This document shows positions 11,995 through 23,886 of a stretch of DNA of 64,000 nt, piece after piece (positions within the stretch are counted from its first letter, which is position 1; the number at the start of each line of letters is the position of its first letter). The position numbers and the translations under genes were made by a program. Source of the DNA: Beta vulgaris subsp. vulgaris. Taxonomy: Eukaryota; Streptophyta; Magnoliopsida; Caryophyllales; Amaranthaceae. The notes under the pieces are model-generated. The model saw only the letters and a list, made by a program, of their open reading frames with translations, made no database searches and was not told the DNA's origin. The stretch lies in the NCBI RefSeq assembly GCF_026745355.1, contig NC_079206.1, forward strand, positions 8,890,031 to 8,954,030, read 5' to 3'.

Positions 11995-12321
11995 GGCTAT
12001 GTTCAGTTCACCTTATTTTTGCTTATTTCAGATCTAATCTGATCAGATCAGATCAGATCAGAAAAAATAAGTTCAGATCAGATTATGCTTATATTTATAA
12101 ATCATTATATCTTTCATTACATATTAGTAAAAATTATAATAATTGAATATTAATAAAGTACTCATTGAGACGAATCAAACAAGACCCCACATGACTATAT
12201 TTTTTCTTATATATTGAGAAATATTTAAAAGATAAGATCTTGTAATCAGATCAGATCAGATCAGAAAAAATAAGTTCAGATAAGTTCAGATCAGAAAATT
12301 TCAGGTGAACTAAACATTGCC
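11995..12321. mobile_element. Tourist-like MITE, GATCAGATC family, copy 2
   Basis: TTA duplicated on both sides (11992-11994 and 12322-12324). The termini GGCTATGTTCAGTTCACC and GGTGAACTAAACATTGCC are inverted. The sequence is closely similar to 9192-9600 along most of its length. Confidence 0.85.
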
Positions 12322-12324
12322 TTA

Positions 12325-13080
12325 AACTACCACAATAGATTCACCTCCATATATCTAATATCTTGACCAAACAAGGCTTAATTATCCTGGTAAAAACTTT
12401 GAATTGTGACTAGTGAATTAAGATAAGTGTGTATTGTTGTACTTCCGCATTAGGACTATGAGTTTAGTCCGTTGTTTGCTTTACGTCTTTTGATTCAGTA
12501 GTATTCGAATGAGAAAACCTTCTTTTACACAATATGAAACTCAATTCTCAAGGATGCAAATAAAATGAAGTGTTTAAATTGAAATATATTCAACAAAAAA
12601 AATTGAAATATGACTCCTATGAATGGAAGAAAATATGACAAAAGTAATATAAAGTGGGCCACGAAATAATAATACTATGAGTTTTAAGAGTGAACCTAAG
12701 AAGTTGAGATAAGGATGTGCCCTTGGTGCTTGTGTCAAACAACTGCTTTTTCTCCTATGTTTCTTTATATATATTACATTGGTATAGCAACTTTGAAAGT
12801 TTGTAGGGTATTTTCTTTCTAATGATTCTAGAAATAGAATATCTTAATTAGTTCAGTCTGATCTGAAGGGTTAGGTCATAGCCAATGCCTACTTAGACAA
12901 AGAAAAAAGAACTATATGAACAAAATGAAATATATATGTAAAAAGTTGTTATTTTATCATTTTATGTACAACAGATTATATAAATCATGATCTATTTTCA
13001 TTAAACATGCTCATGTAAAAACAATTTCTCCTTGCTAATACTCTTAATTTATTTTTCCCTTCGTCACCCCTCTCATTATT
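12325..13080. other. Intergenic, nothing recognised
   Basis: AT-rich, with no domain-bearing open frame, terminal repeat or RNA-gene signature visible. Confidence 0.5.
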
Positions 13081-13084
13081 GATG

Positions 13085-13757
13085 AAGGTTAGGCGGTCAG
13101 CCAATGTTGGCTTTGAAGTTTGTAACGGTTTGTCGTTCTTCTAGTTTCGGGATTGCGAGGTGGGATCTTCGAATTTGTAAGGTGGGCGAATTCCATCAAT
13201 CTAATTCACCTCAATTTCTCATGATGGCTTTAAGCATCGTCGCATTTAAAAAATACATCTTGTGGCCTGGGAGACCCTCTAATTTGATTTGGAGCAAGTT
13301 TCGACCTCCACGCATTTCGAGTTTCACTTTACTGCGACTAAACTCGGGGTACCCTCGCAGCATGGTAATAAGTTAACAAAGGACTAGAATTCATTGTTAG
13401 TTGTATTTGTAGAATTCTAAAAGGATGTTTCTCTTCAAGGACCTTGGGATTTAGCGTATTGTGGACATTGGAGTCTACTAGCTAGATGTCATGCGACAAT
13501 CAATCTCTAAAAATCGTCAGGGTTTTGTATTTGAACAACTTCCCTTTCATACCAATCTTTTTCATCAAGACATGTAACTCAACTTCACCCATCATCACTC
13601 AAGACAAGCTTCATTTGGACTAGACATGTAATAATTATTTTTTCCTTCATAAAGTATGTACGAGCAAATGAAGCTCGTGTTAGTTTTTGTTTGTTTTTTG
13701 TTTGGTTGTATTAGGCTATAATACTCTCGTTTTCAGTTAATGCAAATTTTCTTGGTG
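13085..13757 (+). mobile_element. Probable truncated LINE tail
   Basis: The segment is less AT-rich than its surroundings and ends with a 3'-UTR-like GT-rich region, CTTGGTGAC and a short A run (about 13759-13766). This closely parallels the 3' end of the poly(A) retroposon at 30220-31629 (CTTGATGTCAAAA). The open frame 13104-13376 has no recognised domain. No target-site duplication was identified. Confidence 0.4.
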
Positions 13758-13949
13758 ACAAAAAAATAACATACATAATTGGAAGTATCAACAACAGCAT
13801 TAATCAACTATGTTGATATTACGAGTGTTAGTATTTTTGTGGATGATGGATCCTATGATAGAAAGAAGTAAGAGGAAATATAATGCATTACGCCAGGTTG
13901 GTGACAATTATAGTGTAGGGATTGACACCGGAGGGGTTAATCTGCTAGG

Positions 13950-14135
13950 TAGTGGCGAATCCAAGAATCGATTTAAGTGGGTTCAATATACGCATGATAA
14001 TTTTTATTTTGGTCAATTAGTCAAGTTTTATAAGAAAAATATGAATAATCTCAAAATTTATAGGAAAAATTTTCTTGTTTTAATATTTAAGTGGGGTCAA
14101 GGGACCCCAGTTGCTTCAATGTGGCTCCGCCGCTG
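13950..14135. mobile_element. hAT-like MITE
   Basis: An exact 8-bp target duplication, CTGCTAGG, flanks it (13942-13949 and 14136-14143). The termini are TAGTGGCGAATCC and the inverted GGCTCCGCCGCTG. The interior keeps GTGGGGTCAAGGGACCCC, typical of plant hAT derivatives. The 110-aa open frame at 13810-14142 runs through it and is not a gene. Confidence 0.8.
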
Positions 14136-14824
14136 CTGCTAGGGATAGGAAAGGGGTAACCAGAGTAGAGTTTGTTCATTGCGTTCATTGTATACCCCCT
14201 AAAGACTTTTTTTGTTCATATGTTCATTTCATCCTTCTAACATCCTTCCTCCGTTTTTTTAATAGTTCTACCATTTGCTATTTGCATGTATGCAAATGCA
14301 CAACTTTGAACAATTATATCTTAGTGTTCTGTTATAGGAAAGGAAAATTATATATTTAGTTAAGTAAAATTTATCAGATAGTTCATATTTTGAAAATATT
14401 AATGAAGACGAATGCAACAAGATCCATTATTTTCCCCTATGTGTAACTATATATGTACCATAAGATGATCAAATTAAAATTTGTGAATAATGTCAAAAGT
14501 CATAATGGTAGAATTAAAAAACTGGAGGAAGTATAAGCAAAAACCACCAACATTGTGTACATAATGAAAATTATAGATTTTGTAGGCCATCTGCAAAAGG
14601 AAGTTATGCTATGTTTGGATAGCAAGCTAAGATTTCATTTCAAATCCTGGATTTGGATGAAATCTATTGTTTGGATGGCATGAAATTTGAAATTATAAAA
14701 TTTGTCCAAAATCTTATCAAAAACCTATATTAGTAGAATTTAAAATTCAAGCTATTACCTTGTCATTTGAAATTCTCTCCTCATACATATCTCAACTCCA
14801 TGAGTATCTATATCCCAACTTCAC

Positions 14825-15391
14825 TAGGGGTGTAAGTTATTTGGTTCAAAACCGAAAACCAAACCAAACCAAACCGAATTAGTAATTTGGTTTGGTTTTT
14901 TTGGAAATTCGGTTTGGTTTGGATTCAAAAAAATTATTTTTTCGGTTTTTCGGTTTGGATTGGTTTTGGTTTTGGAAAACCGAAAAAACCGAATTATTGT
15001 CACTTAACATACGAATGTTGTCTATTATTTTTTTGTGTTTCTTTTTTTTAATATTGATTACGAAAATACAAAAATATTGTCACTTAAAATACAAATTATC
15101 AGAATGTTTGGTTTAAATTCGGTTTGGTTTTTATCTTGGCTTGATTTAATTTCATTTCGGTTTGGTTTGGATTTTGGAATATGAAAAAAAATTGGTTTGT
15201 TTTGGTTTAGATTTTGAAAGATAAAAAAAATCCGGTTTGGTTTGGTTTTTGGTTTCATATTTTGGTTTGGTTTGGTTTGGATTGAGTCGAATTTCGGTTT
15301 GGATTTGGTTTGGAAATTTCAAAACCGAATTTATTTCGGTTTGGTTTGGTTTTGACCTAAAACCAAACCAAAAACCGAACTTACACCCCTA
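14825..15391. mobile_element. hAT-like MITE filled with GGTTTGGTTT repeats
   Basis: An exact 8-bp duplication, AACTTCAC, lies at 14817-14824 and 15392-15399. The termini TAGGGGTGTAAGTT and AACTTACACCCCTA are perfect inverted copies. The body is an imperfect array of CGGTTTGGTTTGG units in both orientations, which creates spurious low-complexity open frames. Confidence 0.9.
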
Positions 15392-15743
15392 AACTTCACT
15401 CATTCTCTTTCTAATATTTATTTCTCCCTCCTTTAGTAAACCCACACTTTTTCTCTCTCCTCCATTAAACCTTTATTTCTCTCTCCTCTATCAAAACCCC
15501 TTTACAAAACAGTGATTAGGAATTGAAATACAAACTTTAAATTCCATATTTCAATTTCATTATTTGAAATGAAATACAAGTTTCCAAACACTACCTTATT
15601 GAATTTCGGTAACTTGTACTCGTTCATTTAAAAGACTTGGAATACATAGTATTTTCTAAATTTCAGAATTCTTGCAACCAAGATTACACAATTATAGGAG
15701 AATGATGAACATGGTAAATCAACAAATGATTTAAACTAATATA

Positions 15744-15978
15744 CTCCATCCGTTTCAAAATATAAAGCACGTACGATGTTCGAGGTTGAACTTTGACGTT
15801 AATTACTCTAAATTTACGTGGATAAAAAATTTTAAAAGGTAATGTTATTATAGTATTTTTAGGACGAATCCAACGGTATACTTTTTATAATTTTTATTTA
15901 TCATATTATGAGAGATATTTGTGATCAAAGCAAATTTTTTATAAAGCGTGAATGCCTTATATTTTGAAACTGAGGGAG
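15744..15978. mobile_element. Stowaway-like MITE
   Basis: TA duplication (15742-15743 and 15979-15980). The termini CTCCATCCGTTTCAAAATAT and the inverted ATATTTTGAAACTGAGGGAG match the Tc1/mariner-derived Stowaway consensus. It is homologous to the truncated copy at 49533-49748. Confidence 0.9.
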
Positions 15979-15979
15979 T

Positions 15980-16504
15980 AAACACTTAATAAGTCAATCA
16001 CTCCATGAAATGGTGTTTAAAAGATTTACATTAGATTGTCTAAATTGCTTTTCAGTCATCTCTCTAAAACTATTTGATTACACCTAAAGTATTAAATAAC
16101 TCTATGATTTTTCTATACAACTAATATAAAAATCTAGAAAACAAAAGAAGTATAGGTTATATATTTCTAGTTTCATATACAAAATTATATAAAGTTAATA
16201 ACAACATAATTATCATGCAGCTTATATGTGATTTCAAATACAGAGTCATCAACAAAGAAGCAAGTTGGCAACCTAACCTACTGTCGAAATGAAGCTAACA
16301 TTTTACATCTTTCAATTTCGTAAAAAAAAGTTCCATAAGTAAAATTAAAGTTGAATGGTTGAAGAATCTGCTGAAATTCAAATATTATATATTTCTAGCT
16401 CGAATCATTCAGTCCAGTTTCATTCAATTTAAGTACTTTTCTTTTAAAGTTTTACTTCAATTCACCTAAGCACATTTCAGCTCATCTCAACCTAAAAAAA
16501 AAAA
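15980..16504. other. Intergenic, nothing recognised
   Basis: AT-rich stretch without a supported gene or complete element. It ends in an A11 run that forms the left flank of the next element. Confidence 0.5.
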
Positions 16505-17482
16505 CGGTTTTTTCACCAAATACCCCTGTGCGTGGTTTTTCAAAATTCATGGGGTACCCCTAATTTTTTTTAATGCACCAGGTACCCTTATTATTTCAAT
16601 AAAATGCACTAAATGCCCTTAATGACTAACGGTGTCAAGTTTCCGTTAGTCATTAGGATTAATTAACCCCTCTAACCCTAATTAAACCCTAATTAACTAA
16701 CTAAAACCTAACCTCTAACCTACCCTAACCTCATAACTTGAAACCCTAACCCATAACCACCACCCAACCACCACCACCTCCCCTCCCCCTCCCTCCCTCA
16801 CCCCCTGCAGCAGTCCTCCTCCCCCTTAATTGATTTCCCCACCCCCACCCCCACCCCCACCCCCACCCCCGGCAGCATCCCCCCTCCCATAGCAGCAACC
16901 ACCACCACCTCCCCTGCGCTGTAGACCGCCGGCTCTAAAACTGATTTCGAAAATGTTTTTGAAAATAAAATGTTTTCGAAAATCATTTTCGAAAATCATT
17001 TTCGAAATCATTTTCGAAAATGATTTTCGAAAAGAGTTCCGAAATCATTTTCGAAAACCATTTTCGAAAACCTTTTGCGAAAACCGTTTTCGAAATCAGT
17101 TTTTGAAATCAAAAAAATCAATGAAGAAGAAGGAGAAAGAAAAAGAAATGAAGAAGACGGAGGAATTTCGACGGGGGTGGGGGTGGGGACGGGGGAATTC
17201 GACGGGGTGGTGGGGGAGGGGCTAGGGCTGTGTGGGGGGAGGGGGAAGGTGGTGGTTGGGTTGTTAAGGTTGGAGTGAGGTGTTAGGGTGTTAAGATTAG
17301 GGCTTAAGGGTTAGGGTTAGAGTGTTGATTAACCCTAATGACTAACGGAAACTTGACACCGTTAGTCATTAAGGGCATTTCGTGTATTTTACTGAAATAA
17401 TAAGGGTACCTGGTGCATTAAAAAAAATTAGGGGTACCCCATGAATTTTGGGAAACCATAGGGGTACCTGGTGAAATAACCC
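16505..17482. mobile_element. Mutator-like element with about 165-bp terminal inverted repeats
   Basis: The arms 16505-16672 and 17317-17482 are inverted near-copies sharing GGGGTACCCCTAATTTTTTT and the internally palindromic block around TGACTAACGGTGTCAAG. A-runs of at least 8 flank both sides and could be the 9-bp duplication. The interior is distinctive: CCCCCA repeats at 16838-16869, a chain of TTTTCGAAAA palindromes at about 16948-17106, GGGGGTGGGG tracts at about 17174-17260, and imperfect CCCTAA/TTAGGG units near the arms. No transposase is present. Confidence 0.75.
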
Positions 17483-17496
17483 AAAAAAAAGCTTAA

Positions 17497-18024
17497 GGGT
17501 TTGTTTTTCCCAGCTTATTTTCAGTTCAGTTCAGTTCAATTCAGTTTAGTTCAGTTGCAATCAGTTCAGTTCAATTCAATTTAGTTCAATTGCAATCAGT
17601 TCAGTTGCAATCAATTCAGTTCAATTCAATTTAGTTCAGCTCCAACTATTTTAAGTTATAATTTACTCCCTCTGTTTTTTTTTATCTTTCTCACTTAGAA
17701 TCTTGGCACTATTCATACTTAGAGAGAATCTTCTCAATTGTTTTCAATCTATAAGAAAAAATATAGTCATGTGGGGTCTTGTTTGATTCGTCTCAATTAA
17801 TACATTATTAATATTCAATCGTTATAATTTTTACTAACATATAATGAAAGATATTTAAATTCAAAGAAGTACGTTGGGAGACGCGCATAAAGAAAGTGAG
17901 AATGATAAAAAAAAACAGAGGGAGTAATTCATTACAGTTCAGTTTAATTCAATTCAGTTCAGTTTAATTCACTTTAATTGCAATCAGTTCAGTTCAGTTA
18001 TTTTATGTCAAAAAGAACAGATCC
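17497..18024. mobile_element. Tourist-like GTTCAG-rich MITE interrupted by a Stowaway
   Basis: It starts GGGTTTGTTTTTCCCAGC after TAA and ends AAAAAGAACAGATCC before ATAA. Both halves are imperfect TTCAGTTCAATTCAG arrays. The halves are separated by a complete Stowaway-like element at 17666-17924, so the Stowaway inserted later. Confidence 0.65.
17666..17924. mobile_element. Stowaway-like MITE (nested)
   Basis: TA duplication (17664-17665 and 17925-17926). The termini CTCCCTCTGTTTTTTTTTA and the inverted TAAAAAAAAACAGAGGGAG pair. It is homologous over its length to the diverged copy at 27422-27682. Confidence 0.9.
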
Positions 18025-18039
18025 ATAATTCAATAATAA

Positions 18040-18842
18040 ATTACTCCCATTCCCATATTAGTAGCAATGAAATAGACAATACTAACAGCAAGATATGACA
18101 CGATTAATAAGGGAAGGATCTCCTCGATCCCTTTCATAGCATCTGATTTTTGTATTTAGGAGAGAGACAAAAACAAAAGCAAAAAACAAAAAAAGAAAAA
18201 TCATAATCCACTTTTGGTCCCTTTTACTCAATTCCTTTTTCTCTCTTTAACTTCTTCTCTCTTTTATAAAACCCTCTCTCTTATTATTTTTTTCCATTAC
18301 AAATTACAATCTTCAATTCTCTCTCTTTCATCACTCATCAGACATCACACTTAGCTCAAAAAACACTGTTTTGTTATCAATACCATAAAATCAGCAGAAA
18401 CCTAATTTTCTATTTTCATCTTTAAAGTTGCAGAACTAGCTGAATTTAGTTGGAATCAAATTCTTTATTGAAAATAAATTCTGGGGAATTTTAATTCGTT
18501 GAGGAAAATTAGAAAACCCAGCTTTTTTTAGGTTCAGAAAAGCTCTGAATTTAGGAATCATTGTTATATAGGGGGGTACTATTTCTTGTTTTCACCCACT
18601 CTTTCTCTCTCCTCTTATCTCAGCACTTGTGTACTGAATCTGTTTGTTGATTTGAACTTCTGGGTGAAAAAAAAGTTTCCTTTTTTTAGATTTTACAAGT
18701 AAATTTTGCTCTTAAGAGGGTAAATAGCAGTAAAATGATTGATTTATAGCAGGAAAAATTGAGATTTGAGAAGAATTCTTTTAAGAAGAAATAAAAAAAA
18801 GGAGAAATCTTTGATTTTTTTTTTGGGGTGAAATTCAAGAAA
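18040..18842 (+). promoter_or_regulatory. Promoter and leader of the LHW-like bHLH gene
   Basis: A TATAAA lies at 18265-18270, followed by CT-rich sequence typical of plant leaders, so transcription probably starts near 18295 and the leader is about 540 nt. The only upstream ATG seen in it is a four-codon open frame (M-I-D-L-stop) at 18735-18749, about 95 nt before the main ATG. The long leader is CT-rich early and A/G-rich near the start codon. TSS position is inferred. Confidence 0.5.
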
Positions 18843-21800
18843 ATGGGGATGGAAAATGGAGAGTCATGTATTAAGAAGATACTCAGGAGTTTATGCTTGA
18901 GCCATGGATGGACTTATGGTGTTTTTTGGCGTTTTGATCCGCGGAATCATATGTAAGTTCATTTTGTTTTTATATTTCTATTGGTTGCAAAAAAAAAAAA
19001 AAAAAAAAAAAAAAAGATTTTGTCTTGAAATATCAATTTGATTTTGAGTTGTGACAAATTTAGTTCTTCATTTTGTTATCTTTAAAGTAGAATTAAAGGT
19101 AGGAAGTACTTGCTAGAAAAGAAGAGGAAAAAAAAGTTGATTATCTCTAATCTTAGTACTCCTAAATGTAGGAGATTTATTAGTTTTAATAAAGTTGTTT
19201 TATGATAGTTGCTTTTGAATGTTATTTGGTATAGATATATCTTTCTTTTGTTAAGAACCAAGCTTAAGAATTGTATATATAAAAGTAATTATAAAACTGA
19301 ATTTATATTTTACTAAAATTTGAGTATTAAGTAAACTTTAACTAGCATAAATTGATGTGTAATGAAGTTCATGGGTTGGTGAATTTAATCCAATACTGGA
19401 TCTTTTAATGTTCATCAGGATGTTAACTATGGAAGATGGTTATTGTGAGGGACATGCTGCCAATTTAATGGAAAGTATGCTTGTACAACTCCACATGCTT
19501 GGTGAAGGGTAAGCTGTGTATACATGAATTTACCTCTAAATTTTTTTTTTAGTAATTTAATTCCTGAAAATGTGCACTTATTTCTGATTTTTCATATTGG
19601 TCAAATCTTGATAAATTTTCTTCTTTCAGAATAATTGGTGAAGTTGCACTTGAAGGGAAACAAAGATGGATGCTTGCATATTCTTCAAAAGAAATTTTGG
19701 TATGTGGGTTAAAGTTTAAACTTTCAAGAGTTTTGATATTTGCCTATGTCATTAGTTCAAAATTTTCTAATCTTTAAACCCTTTTCTTTTTGCAGGAAGA
19801 TTCTCAGTTTGGTTTCCAATTTTCATGTGGAATTAAGGTACTTTTTTTTTTATTATTCAAACTTCTGCAAGTGTGAATTGTTTGTCATGATTCTGTAATG
19901 AGCCATATATTCATGAATCATTTTCATCCCTTTGCAGACAATCGCAGTGATCCCGATAGAGATGCGAGGTGTTGTACAATTTGGTTCCACGAAAGAGGTT
20001 AGTACTCGAAAAACTTGCATTTTGTGTATGCATCTTCTTACTTCGTGTTTGCTAAATGTACTGTATTTGTTTGATGTGGTAGATTTTTGAAGCACAAGAG
20101 TTCTTGGATCAAGCAAGGAAATGTCTCCAAGACCAGAGTTTGGATGAGAGTGGCCAGAATCGGCTGTCTGCTTCCGTGATCGCATCACAAAACCCCTTTT
20201 TTGACGACGTGTCAACGTCTTGGGGAAATGGCATAGAAAATAGTTTGTTGTTTGATTCATTACACTTTCCTGGAGACTTGATAACTGATCCAAGTTCTGG
20301 GTCTCTGGTTAAGGATGCCGTAGATGTGTTTACTGAGCATTTTGAGCCCGCTCATTTTCCAGCATCTTTACTCGAGACATGCCAAACGGATGATTTTTCT
20401 CAGTGGCTTGCTGATTCGTCAAAGCTGTGTGTTAGTGGATTAGATTTAGAAGCTATGCTTTCTGATGACATGTCATCAGATCTTGGTGGAAGCAACAACA
20501 TATTCTCTAACATCCAGGGAAGTCAATCCGCTTGTTCTTCACAAAGCTCTTTGACTCATAATGTGTTAGATTCATGTAAAGAAGGGAAACCTTCAGTTGT
20601 TGGTGCCAATAACAATGAACTATTAACCGAGTTTGGGATAGATTTAGGTAGTAGAGAGTTGGGAGATGTTATCAATACTGTTGAAGATAAAATTAACCCG
20701 TGGCCTATTGATACCGGCATGAGGTTTTCTGAATGCATATCGGAGGTGGTAGGAGGCCGAGGCCATTCGATCGCTGCACCCAAGAAGGGGTTGTTCTCTG
20801 AATTAGGCTTGGAACATCTCTTGAAAGATGGTTCAACCATTAAATCTTGCATAGAAGATCAATGGCCCTCATCCAAAAAGAGGAGAGTTGAAGCCTATGA
20901 AATGGTCAATGATCAAATTCAGCAAACCTACCATTCTTGGGGCGTAAAATATATGCAACCTTCAAGTACTAGTGTCCAAATGCAGGATTTTGGGTCCTTA
21001 AAAGAATGTATGGAGAAGGCACAATCAAGTTATAGTATTGATGCAAAGAGCTGCATCAGTAGTGTCAATGCAAAAATGAGGAAGACTGAAGAGCCTCCAA
21101 AGGCCTCCAAGAAAAGAGCAAGGCCTGGAGAAAGTACCCGTCCTAGGCCAAAAGATCGACAGTTGATTGCTGACCGTATCAAAGATTTGAGAGACCTTAT
21201 CCCTAATGGAGCTAAGGTACTTTACCTTCTTAGAATCATCTGAAGTTGTACTAAGATTTTAGTGATAATTGCTGACTTCTCTTGTATTCATGCTGTTTAT
21301 TTTGCAGTTAAGCATTGATGCTTTGTTAGGACGCACAATTAAACACATGCTTTTCTTGCAAAACTTGAACAAGCATGGAGACAAACTCAAACAAGCTGAT
21401 GAACCTAAGGTAAGTGATACATTTTGCTGAATCATTGGACATTTTTTTGACAGTTCAAATATTTTCTGACGCATAACTCCTTGCTTGTTTCTTTCAGTTG
21501 ATTGATCAGAGTAATGGCTTAATTCAAAAAGGCAGCTCAGCCTCCATCTCTTCAGGTGGCAGTGGGCGTGGTGCTACATGGGCATATGAAGTTGGAGGCT
21601 CAAACCTCCTTTGTCCCATCATAGTAGAGGACCTTAATGAACCCGGACAAATGCTCATTGAGGTAAGATCTTGATGGAAATGATAATATTCCACCTTCCT
21701 CTCAAAAGCAAAAACGCTGATCTTAACAATCCTCAATTTCTATTGTGTATGTAGATGCTCTGTGAAGAACGGGGATACTTCCTGGAGATTGCAGACATCA

Positions 21801-22289
21801 TTCGAGGCTTTGGCTTAACCATTCTCAAGGGAGTGATGGAAAGTAGAAACGACAAAATATGGGCGCATTTCATCGTTGAGGTACATACTCTCATCAATTA
21901 GAACTTAACAAAATTTCAGTCATGCTACAGTAGTAGGCTGTATAATGAACTCAAAATTATTCATGTGTACTAAATTACTAATGTTAATTTTAAAAACTAA
22001 CAGTAGAATACTTAATGACAACTCAAATTATTGTAGTTAGATTAAATTAAAAAAAAAATTGAATTCTAGAAAAAGAAAAGGAAGACAGAGATCCTTATGC
22101 AACTCTCTCATTGTGCAGGGAAATAAGCATGTTACAAGAATGGACGTATTTGTATCCCTCATGCATCTTTTGCAAGGCACTAACACTAGTGAAGTAGTAA
22201 ACACAGCGTGCGAGCCTACTAACATTGTCAGCGATGCAGCCCCGTTGTGGGGCAATTTTCAACAGCATATGGTGCCACTTCCGATTTAA
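18843..22289 (+). CDS. Atypical bHLH transcription factor, LONESOME HIGHWAY-like (LHW/bHLH155/bHLH157 clade)
   Basis: Ten exons with GT-AG introns join in frame: 18843-18952, 19419-19508, 19630-19699, 19796-19837, 19938-19997, 20083-21216, 21308-21409, 21498-21662, 21755-21880 and 22119-22289, giving 689 aa. Residues 1-125 are the bHLH-MYC N-terminal domain (SHGWTYGVFWRFDPRNH, then LTMEDGYCEG and GEGIIGEVAL). Residues about 465-525 form the basic-HLH region: KKRARPGESTRPRPKDRQ, then RIKDLRDLIPNGAK and SIDALLGRTIKHMLFLQ. Residues about 585-635 form the ACT-like C-terminal dimerisation domain. LHW proteins act in the nucleus with TMO5-type bHLH partners to promote vascular cell division; this role is inferred from the family. 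The basic region lacks the usual His-Glu-Arg, as in the clade. LSIDALLGRT differs from the familiar CSIDALLERT at two positions. The large exon 6 is serine-rich and poorly conserved. Assignment to one paralogue is not possible by eye. Confidence 0.93.
18986..19015. repeat. Poly(A) tract in intron 1 of the bHLH gene
   Basis: A run of about 28 A in the first intron, with no sign of an associated retroposon body or duplication. Confidence 0.85.
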
Positions 22290-23206
22290 GTGATCAGCGA
22301 ACGCAAACTATGCTAAGAAGAAAGCATTTGGATTTTAGTTTATGTATAGAGATCTAGGAACTTAACCAAAGTGCACGTTGTCGTTGGCACGAAGAGGAGT
22401 ATCAACAAAGTGAATTGCTTCTCTCCTACAAGTTACTATTTGCTGACAATGCGAGTATAATGGCAAATCAAACAAATTAGAATTGTCAAAATACCGTTAG
22501 CAAATGACAGATTTATCATATCTGTGCAGCTGGTTATTTTTTCTGTTCAATTTTGTTTGGTCTTGAGGGTAACTTGTTATTAGTATTTAGCCTGTTTATA
22601 TTAATTTGGTCTTATTGCAGTCTGCAGATGTAGCTTGCAATATAGTGTTAGAAATTTAGCTGGTATACTTAGGGCTGACTCTTGAGGCTCTTGCTTGTTT
22701 TGCCTCCATTTTTTTGTGGTCATTTGGTATGTAAATGGAAGATCAACCTCTTTCTCTATCTGTTGCTCGTTCTAACGTGTATGTCGTGTAACTGTATATG
22801 TTATTCTCCTCAACATTTCAACTTGAAGTTTTACTAAATCTCACCTGTTGATGTATGATAAAAACAGCACTAGTTGTCTAAATTTAATTTAGCTAACCAA
22901 GAATTCTCTTTCTTTCTCATCATCGAATCACTGCTCGCGACCCAGGATTCTATTTTATCATCAGTTCAATCGCCGTTCACCCCTTTTTCTTTTTCTAAAC
23001 TTTTTTTCCCATGAGTCTACTCTACTGTGGGTATTATCATGGATTTACTCTGTTTCGAGCTCACAATGACCCTCCTTTTCACTACGCCATGCTAAGTGAA
23101 TTACTTTCTTGTAGAGGAGACTCAATGGAGATTTTGAGCTCAAATTCATAGTCCATCAATATTTCGCATGTTGAGCTAAGTGATCATATTAACTTATCAA
23201 CTCTCA
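22290..23206 (+). other. 3' UTR and downstream of the bHLH gene
   Basis: T-rich sequence follows the stop. Far-upstream-like TTTGT and TGTA motifs cluster at about 22540-22800, so the transcript probably ends there. The remainder has no recognised feature. Confidence 0.4.
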
Positions 23207-23215
23207 ATATTTTTA

Positions 23216-23510
23216 GGAAAAATTACATGAATAATCTCAATTTTCATCTGTCTTCTCAAATAATCCCAGCTCTGAATTATTCTAGAATAATCCCAACTTT
23301 TGAGGAGACCTTCTCAAAATAAGCCAAACTATCCTTTTTCTTGCCTACACTAATCCATTTTAGATCTTATAATACATTGAAAAGCAATGGTTCGGATTAT
23401 TTTGAGAAGATACTCCAAAAGTTGGGATTATTTTTAGATAATTCAAAGTTGAGATATTTTGAGAAGACCGATGAACCGTGAACGTTGAGATTACTCGTGT
23501 CAATTTTTCC
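23216..23510. mobile_element. Mutator-like MITE (GGAAAAATT termini)
   Basis: Arms of about 110 bp are inverted copies (GGAAAAATTACATGAATAAT on the left, with a matching GTGTCAATTTTTCC end on the right). ATATTTTTA at 23207-23215 and ATATTTTTT at 23511-23519 form a 9-bp duplication with one mismatch. The 63/60-aa frames here are spurious. A second element with the same termini is in the PUX10-like intron (63221-63496). Confidence 0.8.
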
Positions 23511-23886
23511 ATATTTTTTATCGGTTGAGCTAGCTGACATCGACCAATCATTACTACGAGTATTGTTTTGAGGGAGCACTACGGTAAAGGGAAATTCAAA
23601 TTCCTTAATTTGAACAAGCTAAAACTGAAGAGGACAGTGCGTGGTTTCACAATTACTTCTCAAATAATGTAAGATGACATTCATGGCCTACAAGTTACAA
23701 CTGGTACAAAGTTCACTTTCCTTATCTGATGAAACCAAACTACTCTATGACTTGTGTGGATTTGCCTGGACGATATAAGGGCACTATTTGTAGGGCATTA
23801 CCATTAAAAAGCAATTGAGCACAATTATGATAGCTGGTTCTGCATTGAAGTACCTTAGTATAAAAAAAAGGATCACCATACTGAGC

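Noticed and set aside
13810..14142. 110-aa plus-strand frame
   Set aside because: It crosses a hAT-like MITE with an exact TSD, and the right half is the MITE itself.
16680..17330. Interstitial telomere array (CCCTAA/TTAGGG)
   Set aside because: The units are sparse, irregular and symmetric within the two arms of a transposon; not a telomeric tract.
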